From assembly GCA_027010005.1 (NCBI GenBank), contig JALVCM010000164.1, forward strand, positions 1 to 13,414: a stretch of DNA of 13,414 bases, in the 5' to 3' direction. The position numbers and the translations under genes are program-made. Shown here in pieces: positions 6,605 through 13,271 of this stretch (the first letter of the stretch is position 1; each line of letters starts with the position of its first letter). This stretch comes from Thiohalobacter sp. GTDB taxonomy: Bacteria; Pseudomonadota; Gammaproteobacteria; DSM-19610. The notes under the pieces are model-generated. The model made no database searches. It saw only the letters and a program-made list of their open reading frames with translations, and had not been told where the DNA came from.

Positions 6605-6956
6605 ATTTGCCCGGCAGACTGTCCCGCATACAGACACTTCCGCCTTGCAGCTGAAGTTCAACGGGTATCAGTGACTTTCCGGAGCAGGGTCCTGCGACAC
6701 ATACACCATCATGAATACGGAACAGGGCATCGTGTGTCGCGCACTGGATCCAGCAACGATCCAGGTCAAGAAACTGGTTCGGCACCCAGTCGAGCGGGCC
6801 GCCGGTGTGCGGACATTGATTGAGGTAGCCGTGGACTTCACCGGACTTGCGTACCAGGAAAACATCCATCAACCCGGCCGAGGTTGATACCGAAAACCCG
6901 CAACTGCCGTCTTCGGGTACGGCTGACAGGTCACAAATTTTCAGCCACTTTGCCAT
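6603..6956 (-). CDS. Rieske-type [2Fe-2S] ferredoxin-like protein
   Basis: This soluble 117-residue single-domain Rieske protein carries both cluster motifs: CPHTGG (Cys48, His50) and CATHDALF (Cys72, His75), with 21 residues between them. Two Cys and two His bind a 2Fe-2S cluster, so it is a likely small electron carrier or the ferredoxin part of an oxygenase. No signal peptide or membrane anchor is seen, so it is not a cytochrome bc1 Rieske. Start: ATG 6956 places the family motif near the N-terminus; ATG 6974, adding six residues, is equally possible because neither has a clear Shine-Dalgarno sequence. It lies about 60 bases downstream of the giant gene on the same strand and may be its operon partner. 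No oxygenase or reductase gene is in the window. Confidence 0.88.
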   Translation of the reverse strand: MAKWLKICDLSAVPEDGSCGFSVSTSAGLMDVFLVRKSGEVHGYLNQCPHTGGPLDWVPNQFLDLDRCWIQCATHDALFRIHDGVCVAGPCSGKSLIPVELQLQGGSVCMRDSLPGK

Positions 6957-7018
6957 ACACCGCAGGTTAGGCATTCAGCGGCGTGAATTCAAATCATACC
7001 GTTGTCGCAATCACTGTC

Positions 7019-10000
7019 TCAGTCTTCACGCACGACACGAAAACCGAGGTTATCCAGGCGACTTTGTGCATCCATCCGGTCACGCGCCGTGCTGCGGAGC
7101 TGGGCCGAAGGGCTGCTGTAAGCCCCGCCACGTACGACACGCTCGCTGCAGCCGGCAGTTTCAGCAGCACTACCATCAACCGCTGCGCGACTGTAGTTCG
7201 GCGTATAACAGTCATTCACCCACTCGCGTACGTTACCGGCCATGTCATACACACCCCAGGGACTTGCCGCGTAGCTGGCAACCGGGGAAGTCTTTGCGCC
7301 GCCGTCACGACTGCCGCAGTCGAAACAATTGGCGTGATTCTCGCCCACACCCTCACCCCACCAGTAACGTGTCGTTGCACCCGAGCGCGCAACAAACTCC
7401 CACTCTGCTTCGTTCGGGAGACGATAGTGCTTGCCGGTCTGCGCAGACAACCACTGCGCATAGTCCCGGGCATCTTTCCAGGAGACATTGATCACGGGAC
7501 GTTCACCACGCCCCCACCCCCTGTCGTCAGGCAGCCTGTGGCCTGTTGCACGCGCAAATGCGTCATAGTCATTAAACGTAATCTCTCGTGCTGCCATCGC
7601 AAACGGTGCCAGCCGGACTTCGTGTTGCGGGCGCTCGTCAAACTGTTGTGAAATCCCGCTGCTGCCCATCAAAAAGCGGTCAGCGTGCAGACGCACCATG
7701 GCTGGCGCCGGCGCACCATTCGCCAGACGGTCCCGGAAATGTCCTGCCGGTTGATCAACCTCCGGCGGCAACATTGCTTCCGGCGTGACATCGGCGGCCG
7801 GAACTGGTGCTGTGGCGCTAGTCTCTTCACTCTGCCCGGCTTTCTGCACGACCGCTTCCGTTGTTGATGCCTGACCGGCTTCGCCGGTTGTTGTCTCGCT
7901 ACGGCCTGTACGCGGCGTGCCAGACATGCCCCGTGCAAACGGGAAAGACACGGGTACAGTTGCAGCAGGAGCAGGTGTATCAGCCGGGACTTCATCCTTC
8001 GTAGTGATTACCGGTTTCTCCGGCACAGGTGCCTTCACCTCAGGGATCTTCATCTCAGCCTTCGGGACTTCCGTTGCCGTGGCCTGCTCAACCTTTGCCG
8101 GACGGGCCTCCGGTTGTTGTACCGGTTCGGCAACCGGTTCCGGCACATTGCCCGGTGTGACAGAGACAGAGGGCGGGGGCAGGGTAACCTGCGGCACGGA
8201 ACCGGACTGCCACCAGAATAACCCTGCACCGGCAACGGCACCTGCGATCAAACCGGTGATCATGCCCTTGATCAGACCGGACTTTTGTGGCGGCACAGCA
8301 GCAGGTTGCAGATTGACGAGTTCTTCGTCCAGCAATACAGCCGGCGCCTCGTCATCGTCTTCCTCGATATCGGGTACCTCCGCCAGCATGGGATTCGAGG
8401 CATGAGGATCGGTGTTGTCCAGTGACGGGATCGCACCTTCCGGCACAGCTGGCGCAGGCGCCTCGACAACCTGGCTCAACTGTGTCCTGAGCTGCTCCAC
8501 TTCCTCGCACAGGCTTTCCACCCGGGCTTCCGCCTGGGCACGCAGACGTACCGCCACCTCGACATTCTGCTTGGCCTGCTGCAGGGCTTCACTTTCGCCA
8601 GTATCCTCCCCGCCATCCGACAACATGTCTTCGAGGCCGCGATGCACTTCGGCTTCTACCCGCAACTGGTCAAGTTCCTGCTTCAACGCCTCAACCGACG
8701 ACCTCAGCTCATCACGTTCAGCCTCGGCGCTCGCGCGCTGCGCCTCAACCTCATCCAGCCGGCTGGCCGCACCCTCATTGACTTCCAGTGCCTGCTTCGA
8801 TTGCCGGTAGGCCTCACGCAGCTCCTCAAGCTCCTGGGTAATAACAGTAATGTTTTCCTGGTGAGCGTTGCGTTCCCGTTCCGAGGTTTCCAGCGCTTCA
8901 CGCAGTCCATCCTGGATACCCTGTTCGGTATTCAGGCGGATTTCCATTTCTTCATTGGCCAGGCGATTGGCCTCGACCAGTTGCTGCTCGGCGGCCTGTG
9001 CGCTTTCCTGGGCCAGTTTCAGTTGCTGCTCAAAGTGCTCGGCACGCGCCTGCATGTCTTCCAGCTGGGCGCTGCGTTCTCCCAGCCGGACCTCCAGGTC
9101 ATCACGCAGCCGGGTATTTTCGTTAACCTGTGCCTGCAATGCCTCCAGCTCGGCTGTCAGCCCTTCTGCCGAACCATCAGCGGCCTGCTGCAGTTCCCTG
9201 CGCAAGCGGTGCACCTCGGCTTCGTGGTCGTGGCGTTCACGCTCACGGGTTTCCTCGTTCTTGCGTAACCGGTCGAGCAACCGCTGCTGCTCACGTTTGA
9301 GGTTATCCAGCTCGGTCTGTGCCCGCGACATCGCCTCACGCGCACTACCGAGATCCGACTCGAATTCACGCTCACGGGATAGAAGCTGTTGCTCAAGCTC
9401 TGAAATACGTTCGTTCAGTTGTGTTTCACGAGCAACACTTTCCTCCAGCCGGGCGCTGGCCTCATCAAAGGCCGTTCTGGTACTGTCGAGTGACTCACCC
9501 AGTGTATCGAGTTCCTGTTGCAGCCCGGCGCGAATACGTTGTTCCAGCTCATCAGTCTGCTGCCGGGTGTTCTCCAGTGCCTCATTCAGGCTCTGTTCGT
9601 TTTCCCGGGATTGGGTGAGTTGTTGTTCGACTTCCGCCAGTTTTCCGGCAAGGGTTTCATACTCCCCGGTTTGTGACGCCAGTTTCTGTTCGTAATCCTC
9701 GACACTGCATTGCAGCGCCTGCAGCTGTTGTTCGAGTTCACCCTTTTCAGCCTGAAACGCGTCCTGTAACTGCTGACGCTGCTCATCGGTCTGCTGCTTC
9801 AGTGTTTCGACCTGTTCGGTCAGTCCGGCTTCCCGCTCTTCAGCCAGGCGGGAGGCTTTCTCAGCCTCGGCAAGATCCTCTTCAATTGCACTGCGTCGGG
9901 CAATTTCCTCTTCCAGTGCCTGCTGCCTGGCATCCAGCTGTGTCTGAACGGCCTGCACCTGCTCACCGAGCTCACCCTGCTGGCTATCGATCCGTGCCTG

Positions 10001-11521
10001 CAGGGTTTCCAGCTCGGCACGCGCTTTTTCCAGGTCACGGTTGGCGGCATCCCGCTCACCCGCAACGGCGCTGGTACGCTGTCCCAGTTGCTGGTAATCG
10101 TCGCGCACACGCTCAAGCTCGGCTTCCAGCTGCGCAAGTTGTTTTTCGAACTGTTCTTTCGCTCCCGCACCGGATTCACAAGCCTGTTGAGCCTCTTCCA
10201 GCTGTTGCGTCAGTTCAGTGTGTTTTTTCTCTGTCTCATCCAGCACATGCTGCAGTGATGCAAGTTGTTCACGCAGGGTTTCGGCTTCAGCCTGCAAGGC
10301 ATCACGCGCTGCCTCGCTGGCTTGCAGGTCCGCTTCGAGGCGAGAGGCTGTTTCAGCCTCCTGCCGTGCCTGTGGTTCTGCACGATCATTCGTATCCCTT
10401 TCATTTTCAAAAGGGATGATCTCTGCATCATGGCTGTCGACACTCTGCTCTTCCGGGGTGCCGCCTTCCAGTGCCTCGGCCGGGACATCCATCAGGCCAT
10501 TTTTCAGCGTGTAAACACTGAATCCCCGCTGCCGCAGAATGAATGCACCCGAGGCGCTGCGTCGACCCGTGTCACAGCAGACAATGTAGCGCTTGTCGGC
10601 ATCCAGCGTATCTGCCTGTTCTCTTAACGCTGACAGGGGGAAATTCCGGCTGCCCTGGATATGCTGATTGTCGAACTCTCCCGGCAAACGCACATCCAGC
10701 CACTCGGCACCCTGCCCGGCGAGTTTTCCGGCCTGCGTGAAATCCACTTCATGCACCAGCGGTGCACGCAGCAGCTCATTGAAATCATCCTTGGAGAGTC
10801 GCATCAATGACCCGTCTGTGAGCATGGTCACCGTCGCATTGCGAGACGAATCGGACACCAGTGCTTCCTCACCGAAGCAGGCACCTTCTCCAAGTTCCGC
10901 CAGCAACACTTCCTTGCCGCGCGCCGAAGCCTTGCGACTCACCGCCATACGGCCGGATTTGACGATGTAAAAGTAATCACCTTCCTCGTCCTGCCGGATG
11001 ACCTGGTCACCGGCCCGGAAGCTGACCGACTCAAGCCGCATCAGCAGCTGGTGAATATTCGAGGGCGGAAGCTGGAGGAATGCCTGTGACTGCAACATGC
11101 GCGTCATCCAGTCACCATCATCATCTGCGCCGATTTCAACGACGTCGTATCCGGAGGATTCATCCCAGGTCAGCAATACATCGAGCAGACCCGAATCAAT
11201 ACGTGCAATGGTGATACTGCCCGACGCACGGGCAGATAACTGGCGAGGCTGCTTGTGTGCCAGTGGATGGTGGGCCGCTTCCGATCCGCCTATAACGGAA
11301 CCGACAATATTGCGGCCATCGTCAAGCAGCTCGACCTTGCCCTCGAGCAGGTAGACAGATTTATGGTCCCGTTCACCCGCCTTGAACGCATAGCGCCCGG
11401 AACGAATAGTTTCGATTTCAGCCTTTCGGGAAATTTCGTCAAGATGTACCGCGGATAATGCATTGAGGGGGACCAGATCCTTTAACACCTTCTTGTCCAA
11501 GAGTTTTTTTGCCGCTCCCAT
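7019..11521 (-). CDS. Giant cNMP-binding / rhodanese / coiled-coil / TM / SUMF1-fold protein
   Basis: A single uninterrupted frame of 1500 residues. Residues 25-120 form a divergent first cNMP-type domain with no phosphate-binding cassette. Residues 141-250 form a second one with FGEEALVSDSSRNATV (216-231), including Glu218 and Arg227 as in CRP/PKA cassettes. Residues 255-345 are a rhodanese with loop CCDTGRRS, catalytic Cys316. About 380-1020 is a continuous Glu/Gln/Leu/Arg-rich coiled coil, followed by an acidic patch (DIEEDDDE) and a Lys-flanked membrane helix about 1081-1104. About 1105-1270 is a Pro/Val/Glu/Ala-rich stalk, and 1274-1498 is an FGE-sulfatase (SUMF1) fold with RLPNEAEWEFVAR, GVYDMAGNVREWVND and RVVRGGAY. 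Topology is N-in/C-out. I chose ATG 11521 because the in-frame extension to 11674 has no family similarity. The FGE catalytic cysteines are absent, so formylglycine synthesis is unlikely. Sensing and a scaffold role are inferred. Confidence 0.9.
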   Translation of the reverse strand: MGAAKKLLDKKVLKDLVPLNALSAVHLDEISRKAEIETIRSGRYAFKAGERDHKSVYLLEGKVELLDDGRNIVGSVIGGSEAAHHPLAHKQPRQLSARASGSITIARIDSGLLDVLLTWDESSGYDVVEIGADDDGDWMTRMLQSQAFLQLPPSNIHQLLMRLESVSFRAGDQVIRQDEEGDYFYIVKSGRMAVSRKASARGKEVLLAELGEGACFGEEALVSDSSRNATVTMLTDGSLMRLSKDDFNELLRAPLVHEVDFTQAGKLAGQGAEWLDVRLPGEFDNQHIQGSRNFPLSALREQADTLDADKRYIVCCDTGRRSASGAFILRQRGFSVYTLKNGLMDVPAEALEGGTPEEQSVDSHDAEIIPFENERDTNDRAEPQARQEAETASRLEADLQASEAARDALQAEAETLREQLASLQHVLDETEKKHTELTQQLEEAQQACESGAGAKEQFEKQLAQLEAELERVRDDYQQLGQRTSAVAGERDAANRDLEKARAELETLQARIDSQQGELGEQVQAVQTQLDARQQALEEEIARRSAIEEDLAEAEKASRLAEEREAGLTEQVETLKQQTDEQRQQLQDAFQAEKGELEQQLQALQCSVEDYEQKLASQTGEYETLAGKLAEVEQQLTQSRENEQSLNEALENTRQQTDELEQRIRAGLQQELDTLGESLDSTRTAFDEASARLEESVARETQLNERISELEQQLLSREREFESDLGSAREAMSRAQTELDNLKREQQRLLDRLRKNEETRERERHDHEAEVHRLRRELQQAADGSAEGLTAELEALQAQVNENTRLRDDLEVRLGERSAQLEDMQARAEHFEQQLKLAQESAQAAEQQLVEANRLANEEMEIRLNTEQGIQDGLREALETSERERNAHQENITVITQELEELREAYRQSKQALEVNEGAASRLDEVEAQRASAEAERDELRSSVEALKQELDQLRVEAEVHRGLEDMLSDGGEDTGESEALQQAKQNVEVAVRLRAQAEARVESLCEEVEQLRTQLSQVVEAPAPAVPEGAIPSLDNTDPHASNPMLAEVPDIEEDDDEAPAVLLDEELVNLQPAAVPPQKSGLIKGMITGLIAGAVAGAGLFWWQSGSVPQVTLPPPSVSVTPGNVPEPVAEPVQQPEARPAKVEQATATEVPKAEMKIPEVKAPVPEKPVITTKDEVPADTPAPAATVPVSFPFARGMSGTPRTGRSETTTGEAGQASTTEAVVQKAGQSEETSATAPVPAADVTPEAMLPPEVDQPAGHFRDRLANGAPAPAMVRLHADRFLMGSSGISQQFDERPQHEVRLAPFAMAAREITFNDYDAFARATGHRLPDDRGWGRGERPVINVSWKDARDYAQWLSAQTGKHYRLPNEAEWEFVARSGATTRYWWGEGVGENHANCFDCGSRDGGAKTSPVASYAASPWGVYDMAGNVREWVNDCYTPNYSRAAVDGSAAETAGCSERVVRGGAYSSPSAQLRSTARDRMDAQSRLDNLGFRVVRED

Positions 11522-11631
11522 GGTCTGCCTGTCATCCTGTCGATAGTGTTTGCCGGTATCCGCAAAGTGTTTTCCCGCTTGCCCGCGGGATGTACGCTGT
11601 GCACCTTCTGCTATCGGCACAAAACATCGAA

Positions 11632-11637
11632 AACTTA
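11632..11637 (-). promoter_or_regulatory. Weak candidate -10 for the giant gene
   Basis: TAAGTT on the minus strand (11637 to 11632) would place a start near 11625, with the CRP-type site centred about 42 bases upstream. That is the spacing of a class II activated promoter. The box matches TATAAT at only 3 of 6, which is tolerable only with an activator. The predicted 5' leader is about 100 bases. Confidence 0.28.
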
Positions 11638-11656
11638 GCCGGAAACACCCTTCCGA

Positions 11657-11678
11657 AATCGTGAAATTGCTCACAAAT
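11657..11678. promoter_or_regulatory. CRP/Vfr-type operator in the divergent gap
   Basis: On the minus strand the sequence reads TGTGA-GCAATT-TCACG (11675 to 11660). It matches the TGTGA-N6-TCACA palindrome of CRP and Vfr at nine of ten key bases and is flanked by A/T-rich ends. It lies between the giant cNMP-domain gene (start 11521) and the NTF2-fold gene (start 11726), so it could act on either. FNR/ANR sites would need TTGAT-N4-ATCAA, which this lacks. Confidence 0.6.
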
Positions 11679-11687
11679 TCAGGCGCA

Positions 11688-11715
11688 TTGCTTCACCCCC
11701 GCAGACTGGTACCAT
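11688..11715 (+). promoter_or_regulatory. Weak promoter candidate for the NTF2-fold gene (possible leaderless start)
   Basis: TTGCTT (11688-11693) and TACCAT (11710-11715) are 16 bases apart, matching the consensus at 3 and 4 of 6. The expected start near 11721-11724 would lie only 2-5 bases before ATG 11726. No Shine-Dalgarno sequence precedes that ATG, so the mRNA could be leaderless. Confidence 0.25.
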
Positions 11716-11725
11716 AGCGCGCGAT

Positions 11726-12169
11726 ATGTCCAGACCTGTCTTTCCCACACCGGAAGCCGCCGAGCAGGCCTTCTATGAAGCATTTGCCAATGCCGATCTC
11801 ACGGCCATGATGGCCGTGTGGGCGGAACGCGAATTCATCGAATGTATTCACCCCATGGGTGACCGGGTACAGGGTTATGACGCCGTACAGGAAAACTGGC
11901 GGGAAATTTTCGAAGGCGGGCTGCGGGTGCGCTTCAAACTGTCCAACGTTCACCGCACCCAGGACGCGCTGCTTGCGGTCCACGTTCTCTACGAACACCT
12001 CAGCACGCCCGGTGACAGCGATCACTGGCCACCGGTGATCACAACCAACGTGTTTCAACTGATCGATGACAGCTGGCGCATGACACACCACCATGCCTCG
12101 TCCTGCCGGGATGAAAACGTGGACAAGGAAACGTCTGATCCGGCGACGGATGAACGTCAACTCCACTGA
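11726..12169 (+). CDS. NTF2/SnoaL-fold protein (DUF4440-like)
   Basis: This 147-residue soluble protein has the SnoaL/DUF4440 layout: an N-terminal helix PEAAEQAFYEAFANADLTAMMAVWA (about 9-33), then FIECIHPMGDRVQGYDAVQENWREIF (about 37-62) and late beta strands ending with WRMTHHHAS. NTF2-like folds hold small ligands in a cone-shaped pocket; members of this subgroup have no agreed reaction. A hydrophilic tail of about 22 residues follows. It is divergent from the giant gene across a 204-base gap with the CRP-type operator. ATG 11726 lacks a visible Shine-Dalgarno sequence, but the conserved part starts immediately, so the start is reasonable. A 7-bp AGGAAAA/TTTTCCT hairpin (about 12179-12201) follows the gene without a T-tract. 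Confidence 0.8.
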   Translation: MSRPVFPTPEAAEQAFYEAFANADLTAMMAVWAEREFIECIHPMGDRVQGYDAVQENWREIFEGGLRVRFKLSNVHRTQDALLAVHVLYEHLSTPGDSDHWPPVITTNVFQLIDDSWRMTHHHASSCRDENVDKETSDPATDERQLH

Positions 12170-12280
12170 ATTTTGACGCAGGAAAACCCCGCTATTTTCC
12201 TTGCATCATGGATGCCATCTTCATTTGAGTCTGGAATAGCAGGTAAAAATCACAAAAGGGGTTTCACTTTTTTTTCTTTG

Positions 12281-12289
12281 TGCTATGGT
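12281..12289 (+). promoter_or_regulatory. Candidate extended -10 promoter of the HU gene
   Basis: TGC-TATGGT (12281-12289) is an extended -10 element preceded by an unusual T-rich stretch (12268-12279) and a poor -35, TTTCAC, at 12262-12267 (16-base spacing). A start near 12296 leaves about 38 bases before the ATG, including AAAGGAG (12319-12325). Confidence 0.4.
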
Positions 12290-12333
12290 TGCGCCGTTAG
12301 TTCTCTGCCAACATTTTCAAAGGAGCACATTGA

Positions 12334-12699
12334 ATGGCCGTAAAGAAAAAAGCTGCCAAGAAATCCGCCAAGAAAAAGGCTGCTGCCAAGGCGGTAAAAA
12401 AGCCTACCACGAAAGCTGAAACGTTCACCTACATCGCAGACAAAACCGGCCTGACCAAGAAAGACGTTGGCGCCGTTTTCGAATCACTCACCGCACTGAT
12501 CAAGCGTGATATCAAACGTAATGGCCCCGGCGTCTATACCGTCCCTGGCCTGATGAAGATCAAGGTTGTCCGCAAGCCAGCCACCAAAGCACGCAAGGGC
12601 GTTAACCCGTTCACCGGTGAAGCCATGACATTCAAGGCCAAACCTGCCCGTAACGTGGTCAAGGTTCTTCCGTTGAAGGGTCTGAAAGATATGGTGTAA
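12334..12699 (+). CDS. HU-family DNA-binding protein with histone H1-like Lys/Ala tail
   Basis: This is a 121-residue nucleoid protein. Residues 1-27 are an almost pure Lys/Ala tail (KKKAAKKSAKKKAAAKAVKK), resembling eukaryotic histone H1 tails and bacterial AlgP/Hc1-like tails. Residues about 29-118 are an HU/IHF fold: two helices (TYIADKTGLTKKDVGAVFESLTALIKRDI), the turn GPGVYTVPG and the DNA-inserting arm KGVNPFTGEAM, which corresponds to the GRNPxTGE signature with its intercalating proline. It should bind DNA as a dimer, bending and compacting it; the tail would add non-specific charge contacts. The start has AGGAG 8 bases upstream. It is monocistronic, with its own promoter region and two hairpins downstream. 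Confidence 0.92.
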   Translation: MAVKKKAAKKSAKKKAAAKAVKKPTTKAETFTYIADKTGLTKKDVGAVFESLTALIKRDIKRNGPGVYTVPGLMKIKVVRKPATKARKGVNPFTGEAMTFKAKPARNVVKVLPLKGLKDMV

Positions 12700-12734
12700 T
12701 CAGGTAGTTACCTGAAATCTGCACCGGAATGCGT

Positions 12735-12767
12735 CTCCGTATCCGGATTGAAAGACCGGATACGGAG
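12735..12767. terminator. Perfect 12-bp hairpin downstream of HU (no T-tract)
   Basis: CTCCGTATCCGG (12735-12746) and CCGGATACGGAG (12756-12767) pair without mismatch around a 9-base loop, ATTGAAAGA. GGAAT occurs as a direct repeat on either side. There is no U-tract, so it is more likely an mRNA 3' stabiliser or a protein-binding palindrome than a terminator by itself; it precedes the true terminator by 15 bases. Confidence 0.55.
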
Positions 12768-12781
12768 CACGGAATGGATTC

Positions 12782-12810
12782 AAAAAAGGCAGCTACATGG
12801 CTGCCTTTTT
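12782..12810. terminator. Bidirectional Rho-independent terminator
   Basis: AAAAAGGCAGC (12783-12793) pairs perfectly with GCTGCCTTTTT (12800-12810) around the loop TACATG. T-tracts follow on both strands, so it can terminate both the HU transcript and the convergent TerB-fold gene, whose stop codon (12809-12811) overlaps it. Confidence 0.93.
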
Positions 12811-13261
12811 ATTGCGCGGCCTGCACCCGGTGACGGGCCTGGATGAAGGCCCTGTGCGGCACATAGATCAGTTCTGAAATCTTGCGTACCAGGGCTTCTT
12901 CGTAACGATCAATACGCCCGTCAGCAAAGGCAACCTGCCACAACATCTCCACCACACGCACCTTCTCTTCGGGTGAAAAGCGCTGGTTGATCAAGCGTGT
13001 GAACTGATGAAGTGAAACAGACTCTTCGGATTCACGCTGTGCCAGCCGGGCCAGTTCCCGGGTTTCTTCCCGGCTCAGTGCAAACGTCTCCTGCAGCACA
13101 CGTTCCAGCACCTCGCGCTCGTCTTCGTGTTCCTCGAAATCGGCACGTTGCATCTCGAACAGTAATGCAGCCGTTGCCAGGTGCAGACTGTGTTCGTCAT
13201 GCTTGCCCGCCGGATCGGGGTCAATGCGCCCGCGAAAGAAATCCTGAATAGCCCGTAACAT
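12809..13261 (-). CDS. TerB-fold protein (tellurite-resistance TerB-like)
   Basis: This 150-residue soluble, all-helical protein has the paired TerB motifs: ALLFEMQRADFEEHEDEREVLERVL (about 33-57) and LWQVAFADGRIDRYEEALVRKISELI (about 106-131). Acidic residues in these helices bind metal in TerB-family structures. It is a stand-alone TerB-fold protein without a J domain, related in fold to the middle domain of DjlA in the same window. Most such stand-alone proteins are not shown to confer tellurite resistance, so no phenotype is claimed. ATG 13261 is chosen; an in-frame TTG at 13297 is less likely since it overlaps the upstream gene's stop region. No Shine-Dalgarno sequence is evident; the gene follows the surface-protein stop by 10 bases, so translation coupling is likely. 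Confidence 0.85.
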   Translation of the reverse strand: MLRAIQDFFRGRIDPDPAGKHDEHSLHLATAALLFEMQRADFEEHEDEREVLERVLQETFALSREETRELARLAQRESEESVSLHQFTRLINQRFSPEEKVRVVEMLWQVAFADGRIDRYEEALVRKISELIYVPHRAFIQARHRVQAAQ

Positions 13262-13271
13262 AATGTGTAGT

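Noticed and set aside
8868..9695. Long plus-strand Ser/Arg/Cys-rich open frame (275 residues), with similar plus-strand frames at 6983-7651 and 9673-10419
   Set aside because: They are antisense shadows of the coiled-coil and SUMF1 codons: repetitive low-complexity composition, no ribosome-binding sites and no family similarity.
11522..11674. In-frame 51-codon extension upstream of the giant gene
   Set aside because: It has no recognisable homology or composition of a domain, covers the CRP-type site and candidate promoter, and the conserved-looking sequence starts at MGAAKKLLDKK.
12179..12201. AGGAAAA/TTTTCCT hairpin after the NTF2-fold gene as a terminator
   Set aside because: The stem is AT-rich and no T-tract follows, so it is too weak to call.
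12809..13261. Tellurite-resistance function for the TerB-fold gene
   Set aside because: No other ter genes are present, and the fold is common in unrelated proteins.
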